This document shows positions 25,816 to 37,325 of a stretch of DNA of 64,000 nt, piece by piece (within the stretch, counting starts at the first letter, position 1; every line of letters begins with the position of its first letter). The stretch spans positions 106,509 through 170,508 of the forward strand of contig CACGKI010000001.1 in assembly GCA_902573565.1 (NCBI GenBank). Direction: 5' to 3'. Made by a program: the position numbers and the translations under genes. Source of the stretch: an uncultured Prochlorococcus sp. GTDB taxonomy: Bacteria; Cyanobacteriota; Cyanobacteriia; PCC-6307; Cyanobiaceae. Below the pieces are notes generated by a model. The model saw only the letters and a list, made by a program, of their open reading frames with translations. It searched no databases and was not told where the DNA came from.

Positions 25816-26142
25816 TGTCTACTAAATACTAAATGTGGAATGTTCAATTCGAAGAATGCTTCATTAAGTACTTATAAGTCAAGCGTTTTCGACAAAATCT
25901 CCATTAATGTTTTTTCTATCATTCATAAGTTAAACTTATCACCCTTGGTACGATTGATATGTCAATACTTATGCGAATTAGTTAGTGCATCAAAACATAC
26001 TGTTGTGTTAAGAAAAAATTTACATTATGTTATTTCCGTACGAGACAGGCCCTGTCTACACAGGTGTGGAATGTTCAACCTTTCCTGTCTCCGTATCAAG
26101 CTTTGAAGTAAGATAATATTCACAATAATTTTTTATATTATT
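25816..26142. other. Intergenic leader between csoS1 and rdgB, with direct repeat and nested inverted repeats
   Basis: 327 bp that must hold the promoter of the carboxysome operon (minus) and of rdgB (plus). The 14-mer TGTGGAATGTTCAA occurs at 25834-25847 and again at 26065-26078, in the same orientation. An AGACAGG motif occurs at 26043-26049, and as its complement CCTGTCT at 26051-26057 and at 26084-26090. An 88-codon reading frame crosses the region, but it has no family resemblance and I do not call it. Confidence 0.75.
26042..26091. promoter_or_regulatory. Inverted-repeat element with three AGACAGG/CCTGTCT copies
   Basis: 26043-26049 and 26051-26057 form a perfect 7-bp palindrome with a one-base centre. 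26042-26049 (GAGACAGG) can also pair with 26084-26091 (CCTGTCTC), enclosing a smaller ACAC-AG-GTGT stem and one copy of the 14-mer. The two pairings exclude each other. It lies 52-101 bp before the rdgB start and 227-276 bp before csoS1. It could be a regulator site or a leader RNA structure. Confidence 0.55.
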
Positions 26143-26727
26143 TTGAACCTTCCAGTTCTAACTATTGCGAGTGGCAATCAAAGAAAGGTATCTGAAATTT
26201 CAGAGATGCTGGATGTTTTGTCTTTAAAGGTTGAGAAGCAACCAGAATATTTAAATGTCGAAGAAACTGGGAAAACATATTTTGAGAATGCACTACTTAA
26301 AGCCAAGGCAGCTTCTCTAGAGACAAAAACTTGGGCATTAGCCGATGACTCTGGTCTTGAAGTAGATGTTTTAGATGGTCGACCAGGAATTTATTCTGCT
26401 CGATATGCCAAAAATAATGATGAGAAAATTAAAAAATTAATTAATGAACTTTCTGATAGTCCTTATAGGAGTGCAAGATTTATAAGCTGTATGGTTTTGT
26501 GCGATCCTTCAGGAAACTTAGTTAAAGATACAACAGGAATATGCTGGGGAGAAATTCTTAAGAACCCCAAATATCCTAATGGGGAATTCGAATCTATTTT
26601 TTGGGTTAAAGAAGCTAATTGTGTTTACGGTGAGCTCTCACAATCACAACTAAATAAATTAGGTAGTAGAGGTAAAGCTGCAAAAATTATGTCACCTTAC
26701 CTCAAAAAAGAAATTGGTTTAAATTAA
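26143..26727 (+). CDS. rdgB: XTP/dITP pyrophosphatase (Ham1/RdgB)
   Basis: Removes non-canonical purine triphosphates (dITP, XTP) from the nucleotide pool. 194 residues from a TTG start; the family motif TIASGNQRKVSEISEML begins at residue 7, so no later start is possible. Also visible: ENALLKAKAAS, ALADDSGLEVDVLDGRPGIYSARYA and the C-terminal LGSRGKAAKIM. It is on the opposite strand to the cso genes and lies between csoS1 and csoS1D, a placement kept in other picocyanobacteria. Confidence 0.93.
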   Translation: MNLPVLTIASGNQRKVSEISEMLDVLSLKVEKQPEYLNVEETGKTYFENALLKAKAASLETKTWALADDSGLEVDVLDGRPGIYSARYAKNNDEKIKKLINELSDSPYRSARFISCMVLCDPSGNLVKDTTGICWGEILKNPKYPNGEFESIFWVKEANCVYGELSQSQLNKLGSRGKAAKIMSPYLKKEIGLN

Positions 26728-26734
26728 AAAATTC

Positions 26735-27505
26735 TCAGTAATTTGAAATTTCATCAATTGCTCTTATAGCAGCAGCAGCTGCTTCTTCTACATCTCCTTC
26801 TTTCCCTGCCAGAGTTAATCTACCAAAGGCGCCAACTGCCTTTACATCAACAACAGTAATATTTGATGCTTTTTCTGCTTCATTTGCTGCTTTTAAGACA
26901 TACCCAGCCGGTTCAGTTTCTAATATAAACATGCTCATTCCAGATTGAATCATTGATCCACTTCTGTTTTGCCTATTTATTAAAACAGCATGATCTGGAG
27001 TAATAGCTCGAATAACTTCTGTCCAACTTGTTGAAGGTTTGGTTCTTTTTCTAACTTCACTTCCAATAGCATCTAGAACAACATCCCCAGAATGTAAAAC
27101 AGTACTTTGATCTTTGTGATAAAGAGCAAGAGAGCCAAATGCTCTTTCAACAATCATCTGACCAAGTCTTACATTACTTGCTTTTAAGGCAATATCTGTG
27201 ACTCTATGCACGGCCATCCCAGGTGAAACTTCCATCCAAAGGCATGAATCTCCAGGTATAGGTAAAAAACCTCTACTCACCGTCCCCATATATGCAGCTA
27301 ATTGAGGCTGAAGAGAATCCAAAAAAACATATGTTCTTAACTCAATTTGCTCAACTTGACTTGCTTGTCTGGACACCAAAGACTTTTCTGAATCAGTTGT
27401 AATAAAACAGCTTGCACCACTGGCCTGAGATTGCACCTCAGATCCTGTGACAAGAGAACTACCTTTTCTTCGTTCCCCTCTGTTTAAACTAGAAGTTGGT
27501 TCCAT
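26735..27505 (-). CDS. csoS1D: Tandem-BMC carboxysome shell protein CsoS1D
   Basis: 256 residues: a ~50-residue disordered lead followed by two fused BMC domains (about 55-150 and 155-256). Trimers stack face to face and have a large gated pore. Features: [20 protein letters not shown] and [36 protein letters not shown] in the first domain, and [43 protein letters not shown] in the second. It is separated from the main operon by rdgB and likely has its own promoter. Confidence 0.95.
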   Translation of the reverse strand: MEPTSSLNRGERRKGSSLVTGSEVQSQASGASCFITTDSEKSLVSRQASQVEQIELRTYVFLDSLQPQLAAYMGTVSRGFLPIPGDSCLWMEVSPGMAVHRVTDIALKASNVRLGQMIVERAFGSLALYHKDQSTVLHSGDVVLDAIGSEVRKRTKPSTSWTEVIRAITPDHAVLINRQNRSGSMIQSGMSMFILETEPAGYVLKAANEAEKASNITVVDVKAVGAFGRLTLAGKEGDVEEAAAAAIRAIDEISNY

Positions 27506-27602
27506 TCACGCGACTATAACGGATAATGGTTCATTTTTTCTATTAAATTTACTTGCATGCTTCCCACAAAACGATAACTTCAAGTAAAAGATATGCATTT
27601 TT

Positions 27603-27971
27603 ATGGGAACTTCTCAAAAAAAAGAACCAAAAGTTTCTGGTACTGAAAAAGAATTAACTCCTGATCAAACTCTTGGATTAGTTAGCCTAAGCTTGATGCA
27701 AAAACTATCTCAGAAAGACCCATCTTTTAGTTGGTTAGAAGAAGATAAAATTGAAAAAGTAAATCTTAAGAACCTTAGAGATAGATTGGAGTTAACGCAA
27801 TTAGCTATAAATACTGGAGCACCTTTAACTACTTCAGAAGTGACAGCTTTAATTGGGGCAAAGCCCGGGAAATCTAAGTTAGAAAGAGCAGGATTATTAG
27901 CGACGAAAATAGCTAGAAATGTGTGGAAGATTTCAAAAATTAGTCAAGGAAATTCTTTCTACAGAAATTAA
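27603..27971 (+). CDS. Conserved picocyanobacterial protein of unknown function
   Basis: 122 residues, soluble, no signal peptide. The first ~30 residues are polar and probably disordered. A predicted helical core follows, with LGLVSLSLMQKLSQKDPSFSWLEEDKIE and LAINTGAPLTTSEVTALIGAKPGKSKLERAGLLATKIARNVWKI. The latter resembles a small helix-turn-helix in pattern, but I cannot assign it. It sits between csoS1D (divergent) and chlN (157 bp downstream, same strand). Confidence 0.75.
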   Translation: MGTSQKKEPKVSGTEKELTPDQTLGLVSLSLMQKLSQKDPSFSWLEEDKIEKVNLKNLRDRLELTQLAINTGAPLTTSEVTALIGAKPGKSKLERAGLLATKIARNVWKISKISQGNSFYRN

Positions 27972-28104
27972 AATACACCACAAAAGTTTTTTTCATAATT
28001 CCCATTTAAGTATTTAAACATTCATATAAGTTTTTTAAATGTGTTCATTTTGTAAGAGAACTTATTAATTACTTTCTTAAATTAAAAAGTTTATGCAAGC
28101 TTGA

Positions 28105-29385
<1,281 letters not shown>

Positions 29386-29391
29386 AAGAAT

Positions 29392-30963
29392 ATGGAATTA
29401 ACTCTATGGACATATGAAGGACCACCACATGTTGGTGCGATGAGAATTGCCTCTTCAATGAAAGATATCCATTATGTTCTTCATGCGCCTCAAGGAGATA
29501 CATATGCAGATCTTCTTTTTACAATGATTGAGAGGAGAGGGCAAAGACCTCCCGTTACTTATACAACTTTCCAGGCTAGAGACCTCGGAGGTGATACTGC
29601 TGAATTAGTGAAGAAAAATATTAAGGAAGCTGTAGAACGATTTAAACCAAAAACTCTTTTAGTTGGAGAAAGTTGTACAGCAGAACTAATCCAAGATCAA
29701 CCTGGAGCCCTTGCAAAGGGAATGGGGTTTGATATGCCAATTGTAAATCTTGAATTACCTGCTTATAGCAAGAAAGAAAATTGGGGCGCTTCAGAAACCT
29801 TTTATCAATTAACAAGAACCCTTTTAAAAGATAAAGTAAGTTCTTCAGATAAAATAAGTCCCCTCAGGTGGAAAGAATTAGGTAGGAGACCAAAAGTTAA
29901 TATACTTGGACCATCATTGCTGGGATTTAGATGTAGGGATGATGTTATCGAAATCCAACGTATACTTTCAGAACAAGGTATAGATACAAACGTTGTTGCT
30001 CCTTTAGGTGCTAGTCCTGACGATATTGAAAGGTTAATTGATGCTGAAATAAATATCTGTCTTTATCAAGAAATTGCTGAAGCCTCATGTGAGTGGCTTA
30101 AACGGAACTTCGGAATGGAATATACAAATACTATTCCTATTGGAATAAAAAATACAATTGAATTTATAAATGAAGTTCATAAGAAATTAGATCTTCCTTT
30201 GACGAATAAAAAAGAATTAGAAAATAAATCAAAACTTCCTTGGTACTCAAAATCAGTTGATTCAAATTATTTAACGGGCAAAAGAGTTTTTATTTTTGGT
30301 GATGGAACACATGCAATTGCAGCAGCCAAAATTGCTAAGGAAGAATTGGGTTTTGAAGTAGTGGGTCTTGGAACATACAGCAGGGAGATGGCTAGGCAAG
30401 TAAGAGCTACTGCAAAAGATCTAAATGTAGAAGCTCTGATAACCAACAATTATCTAGAAGTGGAAGATGCCATGAAAAAAGTCTCTCCTGAACTAGTTTT
30501 AGGGACACAAATGGAAAGGCATAGTGCAAAAAGACTAGGCATTCCATGTTCAGTAATTAGTACTCCAATGCATGTTCAAGATGTTCCTGCAAGATATAGC
30601 CCTCAAATGGGATGGGAAGGAGCAAATGTGATTTTTGATGACTGGGTACATCCCCTAATGATGGGCTTAGAAGAGCATCTTATTGACATGTTCAAACATG
30701 ACTTTGAGTTTGTTGATGGCCATCAAAGCCATTTAGGACATACAGCGACAAACACAAAGGACTTTTTAAATTCTGACGAAAAAAAAGAAAAAAATAGTAA
30801 AGAAGGAATTATCTGGACTGAATCTGGTAGAGCTGAATTAACAAAAGTTCCATTTTTTGTAAGAGGTAAAGTCAAAACAAATACTGAAAAATACGCAATC
30901 TTGAGAGGAATTCCAGAGATAAGCGATGAAACTCTTTACGATGCCAAAGCATATTTCAGTTAA
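29392..30963 (+). CDS. chlB: Light-independent protochlorophyllide reductase subunit B
   Basis: Partner of ChlN in the DPOR catalytic tetramer; supplies one non-Cys (Asp) ligand and the substrate pocket. 523 residues: [23 protein letters not shown] at the N terminus, [57 protein letters not shown], and a C-terminal ~60-residue domain ([21 protein letters not shown]) typical of BchB/ChlB. A charged, low-complexity linker lies before that domain. Starts 6 bp after chlN. Confidence 0.97.
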   Translation: MELTLWTYEGPPHVGAMRIASSMKDIHYVLHAPQGDTYADLLFTMIERRGQRPPVTYTTFQARDLGGDTAELVKKNIKEAVERFKPKTLLVGESCTAELIQDQPGALAKGMGFDMPIVNLELPAYSKKENWGASETFYQLTRTLLKDKVSSSDKISPLRWKELGRRPKVNILGPSLLGFRCRDDVIEIQRILSEQGIDTNVVAPLGASPDDIERLIDAEINICLYQEIAEASCEWLKRNFGMEYTNTIPIGIKNTIEFINEVHKKLDLPLTNKKELENKSKLPWYSKSVDSNYLTGKRVFIFGDGTHAIAAAKIAKEELGFEVVGLGTYSREMARQVRATAKDLNVEALITNNYLEVEDAMKKVSPELVLGTQMERHSAKRLGIPCSVISTPMHVQDVPARYSPQMGWEGANVIFDDWVHPLMMGLEEHLIDMFKHDFEFVDGHQSHLGHTATNTKDFLNSDEKKEKNSKEGIIWTESGRAELTKVPFFVRGKVKTNTEKYAILRGIPEISDETLYDAKAYFS

Positions 30964-31155
30964 ATTTTTTTACTAACAAACTTTAATTAAGTCATGAGTA
31001 CTTTCACTCATAATCTGAAAGAATTAATCCTAAAAATTCTGTTATAAGAACATATTCCCTACTTTTAATACAATTAAATACATATTTGTTTATAAACATA
31101 TTTCATGTGTATTTACGCTGCAAGAATATAAATAATAATGTGTTTTAAGCTTTAA

Positions 31156-32043
<888 letters not shown>

Positions 32044-32049
32044 TCTCAA

Positions 32050-33060
32050 TTAATCTAATCCAACCAATTGGCTTGTTAAATCATAAGTTTCTTGAGAAGT
32101 CTTCGCATCAATTATTCTTTTTGACAACGTTTGAGAAAAAGCTTTCCTGCCAGTTTTTTGACGATTTCCCCAGCTCCAATGAACTGATGGTTTAGCAAAT
32201 TCTTTATAAGTTGCTACTTGAGCGACTCTCTCTCCTGCCAATCTTTGTGACACATATCCTTTTGTTATGTATTTTTGAAATATCGGGAAAAGGAATCTAA
32301 ATAACCAAGGTGTATTTCTAAAAAGTTTTGTATCAGCAACACATCCAGGATATAGAGAATTTACAATAATCTTTTCTGCAGGATATCTTTTTGATAATTC
32401 CTGAACGGTCACCATATTGCAAAGTTTACTATCCTTATAAGCCTTACCAGGTTTAAATTTCTTTCCATTCGCCATACTTATTGGAGATAAAAAACCATTT
32501 TTGAATCCAGATAAATCTCCCAAATCAGCTGGCGCAGGGATGGGGATCCTCCCTCCAAGCTCTGAATAATTAGCCGTAACAGTCCCTAATACAGTAATTC
32601 TTGGCTTGAATAGAATTGATTTTCCATTTAAAACAATTTCTCTTTCAGAAGATAAAATATTTTCCATAAGAAGTTTTACCATAAGAAAATGCCCAAAATG
32701 ATTTACCGCCATAGAGTTTTCAAAACCCTGAGGAGATCTTTCAGGCTTCTTTAGTCTTGGCTTATAAACTGCTGCATTACAAATAAGAGAATTTATTGGT
32801 TTTTTAAATCTTTCCAATATTTCATCACAACCCTTTCTCACATCATCCAAGTCAGAGAGGTCTATTTCTATAAAGTGAACATTTTTAATCTCCTCTTTTG
32901 TCAAAAATCCCTCAGCTATTGTTATGGCTCTTTTATTTGATCGATTAACAGCTATAACTTCCCATCCAAATCTTAGTAGGGGTTTTATAGTATTTAATCC
33001 AACTCCTGACGTTGTTCCTGTAATTAGGACTAAACCCTTAATGTTCTTACTCACTAGCAA
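32050..33060 (-). CDS. por: Light-dependent protochlorophyllide oxidoreductase
   Basis: Reduces protochlorophyllide to chlorophyllide with NADPH and light. 336 residues of the SDR fold: TGTTSGVGLNTIKPL (nucleotide binding), ICNAAVY, and the catalytic YKDSKLCNM (Tyr-x-x-x-Lys), with SLYPGCVADTKLFRNTPWLF after it, typical of POR. Lying tail-to-tail with chlL, it gives the cell both light-dependent and dark-operative routes in one locus. Confidence 0.95.
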   Translation of the reverse strand: MLVSKNIKGLVLITGTTSGVGLNTIKPLLRFGWEVIAVNRSNKRAITIAEGFLTKEEIKNVHFIEIDLSDLDDVRKGCDEILERFKKPINSLICNAAVYKPRLKKPERSPQGFENSMAVNHFGHFLMVKLLMENILSSEREIVLNGKSILFKPRITVLGTVTANYSELGGRIPIPAPADLGDLSGFKNGFLSPISMANGKKFKPGKAYKDSKLCNMVTVQELSKRYPAEKIIVNSLYPGCVADTKLFRNTPWLFRFLFPIFQKYITKGYVSQRLAGERVAQVATYKEFAKPSVHWSWGNRQKTGRKAFSQTLSKRIIDAKTSQETYDLTSQLVGLD

Positions 33061-33109
33061 AAAAAGTTAATAGAAAAATGATAATTCAAATGATTTTCAA
33101 TCATCTTTA

Positions 33110-33457
33110 TCATCGCCATATTACTCTGATAATGTCTCTAGAAATGATTTGATCTTGATCCTTCATAAATCTTTGCTCACCTTCAGAAGAAAATAAATCA
33201 TCAAATCTTCTCGATAAATCATTATATCGATATTTTTCATATGAAAATGAGTCTTGAATCTCCTTAAATCTGGTCAATCTGACTTTGGAACTGTAGCCTA
33301 GTTTAATTAAGCTTATTAGTGCTAAAAGGGAAAAGCAAGATTTTATAATTACAAAAAACAAAGACACAAAATGTTCCTGTTTCTGCTGTTTTTTTTTAAA
33401 TGCAGAAGTTAGATATGTTTTGTAAAAACTACTATTTTTATATGAAGATTTTGACAA
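33110..33457 (-). CDS. Small single-pass membrane protein, unknown
   Basis: 115 residues: a basic N terminus (~1-27, KKKQQKQE), one membrane helix (~29-50, FVSLFFVIIKSCFSLLALISLI) and a charged, probably helical tail (RFKEIQDSFSYEKYRYNDLSRRFDDLF). The architecture (short inside, one helix, short coiled coil) is that of DivIC/FtsL-type proteins, but there is no sequence proof. It lies between por and psaM on the same strand. Confidence 0.65.
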   Translation of the reverse strand: MSKSSYKNSSFYKTYLTSAFKKKQQKQEHFVSLFFVIIKSCFSLLALISLIKLGYSSKVRLTRFKEIQDSFSYEKYRYNDLSRRFDDLFSSEGEQRFMKDQDQIISRDIIRVIWR

Positions 33458-33540
33458 ATTTAGTTACTGAGTAATTACTGAATAAGACAATTCAGTCTTA
33501 GTATATTATTACCTTAAAAGTATATATTTTCTAATGAATG

Positions 33541-33645
33541 TTAGTTTCTACCTAAACTAATTCCTAGCCTAAGAGCCAAAACTCCTGCATGGATGACTAC
33601 TATTAGGCTGAGTGCAATTAAATTTATTGTTTGGGTTGGCTCCAT
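33541..33645 (-). CDS. psaM: Photosystem I reaction centre subunit XII (PsaM)
   Basis: A 34-residue peptide, too short for most ORF callers. It reads [17 protein letters not shown] and then [16 protein letters not shown], a single membrane helix with an Arg near its end, which matches PsaM along its whole length. PsaM lies at the trimer interface of cyanobacterial photosystem I. It is preceded by a weak AAGG-free leader and lies between the unknown membrane gene and the lipoate ligase-like gene. Confidence 0.93.
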   Translation of the reverse strand: MEPTQTINLIALSLIVVIHAGVLALRLGISLGRN

Positions 33646-33746
33646 GGTAAAAAAATTATTTCCTATATTCTCCACCCAAAAGAGGGAATTTGAAACACTA
33701 TTACAAAATGATGTTACGTAATTAATAAATTGAAAGAAAAAATTTA

Positions 33747-34490
33747 TTGAAAATTATTATAAATAAACCTACCAAGCTAGTTTTGAAAATAAAAAATCAA
33801 GCTTTAATTTTTTCGACAAATAATTTACCAGGATTTGATCAAATGGCTTTAGATTTAAATTCTTTAGATCAGACAATTTCGAATCCTGAAATAATTTTTA
33901 CATTGAGGTTCTACTATTGGACTGGGGATTGGCTTTCCATTGGGTATCACCAAAAGGAAATTCCTCTTCATTGGGAAAAATTATTATCAAATGGGGAAAT
34001 TAAAATTGTTAGACGTCCCTCGGGGGGGGGAGCCGTTTTGCATTCAGGAGGCATTACATATGCATTAACATTTAAAAAAAATTACTACAAAGTCTTAAGT
34101 TATGAAATGGTTAATAATTGGTTAATTAAAAGTTTTAGAGAATTAGGACTAAATTTACAAAATGGTACTTCAACAAAATCACACATTAATACAAATTGTT
34201 TTGGGACTTCGTTAATTTCTGATTTAATTGATCAGGATGGTTTTAAAAGAATAGGAAGTGCCCAATATCGTAAAAAAGGTGCATTCTTGCAACATGGAGA
34301 GATTCAAACAAATCCCTCAAAAGATTTATGGTTTAAATTATTTAAAGAAGAAGCTCCACCAAAATTAAATCTAGACCTATCAAATGATGATATAGTTCAA
34401 CATCTAAGAAATTCATTTCTAAAGAATAAATCAAATATAAAGTTCAAAACTGTTGCAATAGATAATAAAAATATTAAAAAATTTTCATGA
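33747..34490 (+). CDS. Lipoate-protein ligase A family protein
   Basis: Attaches lipoyl (or octanoyl/biotinyl) groups to carrier lysines, or transfers them. 247 residues. The signature [19 protein letters not shown] (residues ~90-110) matches the family's RRxSGGGAVxHxx[12 protein letters not shown] precedes it and [19 protein letters not shown] follows (the Lys-containing loop). The TTG start is the only one that leaves the first strand intact. The GGG codons create a run of nine G (34022-34030), rare in this genome. Confidence 0.85.
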   Translation: MKIIINKPTKLVLKIKNQALIFSTNNLPGFDQMALDLNSLDQTISNPEIIFTLRFYYWTGDWLSIGYHQKEIPLHWEKLLSNGEIKIVRRPSGGGAVLHSGGITYALTFKKNYYKVLSYEMVNNWLIKSFRELGLNLQNGTSTKSHINTNCFGTSLISDLIDQDGFKRIGSAQYRKKGAFLQHGEIQTNPSKDLWFKLFKEEAPPKLNLDLSNDDIVQHLRNSFLKNKSNIKFKTVAIDNKNIKKFS

Positions 34491-34499
34491 CAAGTATTC

Positions 34500-35723
34500 T
34501 TAAAGATCTCCTTTCTGCTTCATTGAAAGAATTATTCTTGGAAATTCAATTCCCAAGGGATAATGATTTTTATAATTAAATTTATTAATAATCTCTGAAG
34601 GCAAATTAAACCCTAATTTATTCAATACAAAATTTCCGATTTTCGACCTATCAATTATCCCCAGAGGTATATTTGCAGAATTGAGAACCAATAAAAAACC
34701 TTCACTTGTTTCTTCAAGTCTTTCTATAGTTTTCCATAATTTATCATTACAAGATACACTTACAAAACTATCGATTGGTTTCTGAAAATCTCCAACAAAG
34801 TTCCGTTCCCATTTTTTTATTGAGACATTTTTTAAAATATTTTCATCAACATAACCGGTCCATCTACCATTATTCGTGACAAAACAATACTTATCTACTG
34901 AATCCTTTTTATTTTTTATTAATTTATTAAATTCTAAGAAATTAGAATCAAATTCAATTTTTTTCAATGGCTTTAATTTAATCTCAGAAACTTTAGTAAA
35001 TTTAAGTATGTTTTCAATTTTAAAAAATTGACTTTCTGACTTTGAAGAATTAACACCAAATAAACCTAAAAAGGAGAGAATAAAACCATAGTAAAAGTTA
35101 AATTTAAACAAGCAAATTATCCCAAATATTAGAACTAAAAAAGATAAAGATAAATTTACTTTATTGAGAAATTTTCTTCCTTTGTTTTTACTCCCCGAGA
35201 AATACCAAATAATACTTTTTAATAAATTCCCTCCATCTAAAGAACCAATTGGAATTAGATTTAAGAAGCCTAAAAATAAATTTAATAAGCCTACTCTTGA
35301 AATTATATTGATGATCATTAGTTCTTGAGATGGACTGTAATTACTTATAAAAAGTAGAACAGATGCTGTACCAAAACATAATAAAGGTCTAACAATAGCG
35401 ATTTTTATATTACCTAAAGCAGTTTGACAATACTTATCTATTTGTAGAAGTGCTCCGAGGAAATAAAAAGTAATTTTTTTTATTTTTACACCCTGATTCA
35501 GAGAAACAAAGGTATGTAAAATCTCATGGGAAATAATTGAAGATAATAAGAAAAAAGAAGTTAAAAATCCTATAATCCAGGCTTCCTTAACATCATATAT
35601 ATTACCTGATGTTAAATTAACCTGATTACTTATACTCCATGAGAATAAAAAAAGAATAGCAAACCAATAAGGATGAATTTTGAAGGGAATTCCCCATAAT
35701 TTGAAAATTTGCCAACTTCTCAA
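34500..35723 (-). CDS. Site-2 protease family zinc metallopeptidase (M50) with regulatory tail
   Basis: 407 residues, membrane-bound. The first ~210 carry the M50 core: the catalytic HEILH (about 66-70) within a membrane helix, a second conserved segment NLIPIGSLDGGNLL (a variant of NPxxPLDGG, Asp kept) and several further helices. The C-terminal ~190 residues are soluble and resemble a CBS pair (NNGRWTGYVDENILK ... GFLLVLNSANIPLGIIDRSKI), as in the YwhC/SpoIVFB-like group. Likely cleaves membrane-bound regulators; substrate unknown. Confidence 0.87.
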   Translation of the reverse strand: MRSWQIFKLWGIPFKIHPYWFAILFLFSWSISNQVNLTSGNIYDVKEAWIIGFLTSFFLLSSIISHEILHTFVSLNQGVKIKKITFYFLGALLQIDKYCQTALGNIKIAIVRPLLCFGTASVLLFISNYSPSQELMIINIISRVGLLNLFLGFLNLIPIGSLDGGNLLKSIIWYFSGSKNKGRKFLNKVNLSLSFLVLIFGIICLFKFNFYYGFILSFLGLFGVNSSKSESQFFKIENILKFTKVSEIKLKPLKKIEFDSNFLEFNKLIKNKKDSVDKYCFVTNNGRWTGYVDENILKNVSIKKWERNFVGDFQKPIDSFVSVSCNDKLWKTIERLEETSEGFLLVLNSANIPLGIIDRSKIGNFVLNKLGFNLPSEIINKFNYKNHYPLGIEFPRIILSMKQKGDL

Positions 35724-35778
35724 AAATAATCTCCGCTATATTAATCAATAATATTAATCTTACATAAAAGATAATAAT

Positions 35779-36435
35779 ATGCCCAAGACTAATACTCTGG
35801 TTAAAATTTGTGGACTAACTTCAGAAGAACAAGCTCTTCAAGTAGCTAAATTAGGAGCAAATGCTATTGGCATTATTTCTGTTGAAGAGTCTCCAAGATA
35901 TATCTCAGCTGAAATCAAGAAAAAAATCTTTAAATCTTTAGAAAATTTTTATCCAAATGTAGAGAGGGTATCCGTTGTAAAAAATTGTCCTATAGATTTA
36001 ATTATTAAAAATTTTTTAGGAAAACCAAGTGAAACTATAATTCAATTACATGGAGATGAAGATATTGATTACTGTAAAAAGATAAAAGAAAGAATTCCAA
36101 ATATTGGCTTATGGAAAGCTTTCAGAATAAAAACGGCAAAGGACATTGCTAAAATAAGACCTTTTGAAGATTTTGTTGATGCTTTTGTACTCGATTCTTG
36201 GAATGAAGAAACTTATGGGGGCTCTGGAAAAAAAATAAAGTCTATTTATCTAAAGAATCTAGAATTTAGCAAACCTTGGTGGTTAGCAGGTGGAATATCA
36301 ATTGAATGGATTGATGAGATTTTAAATGATATCAAACCAGATGGACTAGATATTTCTAGTAGTATTGAAATATCACCAGGTATAAAAGATATTAATAAAA
36401 CAGATACCCTAATTAAGTGTTTAAAAAAGGATTAA
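35779..36435 (+). CDS. trpF: Phosphoribosylanthranilate isomerase
   Basis: Third step of tryptophan synthesis after anthranilate phosphoribosyl transfer. 218 residues, TIM barrel: VKICGLTSEEQALQVA (catalytic Cys), GIISVEESPRYI, IIQLHGDEDI, FVLDSW (catalytic Asp) and WWLAGGISIEW. Its C terminus overlaps the 3' end of folE by 4 bp, convergent. It is not linked to trpA. Confidence 0.95.
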   Translation: MPKTNTLVKICGLTSEEQALQVAKLGANAIGIISVEESPRYISAEIKKKIFKSLENFYPNVERVSVVKNCPIDLIIKNFLGKPSETIIQLHGDEDIDYCKKIKERIPNIGLWKAFRIKTAKDIAKIRPFEDFVDAFVLDSWNEETYGGSGKKIKSIYLKNLEFSKPWWLAGGISIEWIDEILNDIKPDGLDISSSIEISPGIKDINKTDTLIKCLKKD

Positions 36436-37172
36436 TAGTTATTAGTAGCAGATTGCTGTTTCACAAGCTCAAAAAATTCTTGTTTTAGACTTAGATCATG
36501 TCTAAAATCTCCTCTTACTACAGAATTAATCATACTTGTATTTGGTTCTTTAACTCCCCTCCATTTCATACAGTAATGTTGAGCCTTAACTATAATTCCT
36601 AAACCTTTAGGTTCGCACAATCTCTCAATTTCATCTGCAAGTATCATTACAGCTTCTTCTTGAATATGAGGCCTTGAAAAAACCCAATCAGCAACTCTCG
36701 CAAATTTTGAAAGTCCTATGACTTTATTCCCAGGCTTAATACCTATCCAACACTCTCCAAGGATTGGAACTAAATGATGTGAACATGCAGATCTGACAGA
36801 AATAGGGCCAACTGTATAAATCTCATCAAGACTCTTGTCATTTGGGAAACTTGTAACTTTAGGTTGTTCGTAATATCTCCCTTTAAAGACTTCATTTAAA
36901 TACATCTTTGAGACTCTTTCAGCAGTTTCTTGAGTATTATGATCATTCTCAACATCTATTATTAGAGATTTAAGTAAGTCTTTAACTCTTGAGGCAACTT
37001 CTTTTTCTAATATTTCTAATTCTCCAGGATTGATAAAATCTGCAATATTATCATTAGCACTAAATTTTGTGCCAGAATTCTTTATTCTATCTCTAATAAT
37101 TTCTGAGATTAGTTTATTAGTAATCTGATCATCAAAGTTTTTAATATTATCGTTTGGTAATGTAGAGGTCAT
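36432..37172 (-). CDS. folE: GTP cyclohydrolase I
   Basis: Converts GTP to dihydroneopterin triphosphate, the first step to folate. 246 residues; the C-terminal ~185 are the FolE core with SACSHHLVPILGECWIGI (Zn Cys/His ligands), GLSKFARVADWVFSRPHIQEE and HYCMKWRGVKEP. The N-terminal ~55 residues are an extra polar stretch. Confidence 0.95.
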   Translation of the reverse strand: MTSTLPNDNIKNFDDQITNKLISEIIRDRIKNSGTKFSANDNIADFINPGELEILEKEVASRVKDLLKSLIIDVENDHNTQETAERVSKMYLNEVFKGRYYEQPKVTSFPNDKSLDEIYTVGPISVRSACSHHLVPILGECWIGIKPGNKVIGLSKFARVADWVFSRPHIQEEAVMILADEIERLCEPKGLGIIVKAQHYCMKWRGVKEPNTSMINSVVRGDFRHDLSLKQEFFELVKQQSATNNY

Positions 37173-37325
37173 AAAATACTAAGTAGAAATCGTATGCAAC
37201 TTAATTAACTTTATCTTCTAAAACTTAATTGCTTATACACTATATCACATTCTTTCTTTCAATCGGGATCGAATAACCCTAAAAAAAGTCACTTTATAAG
37301 AGATAAAAAAGATAAGCAGATTATT

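Noticed and set aside
25840..26106. 88-codon ORF between csoS1 and rdgB
   Set aside because: No family resemblance or ribosome-binding site; it covers the repeats expected to be regulatory, so I treat the region as non-coding.
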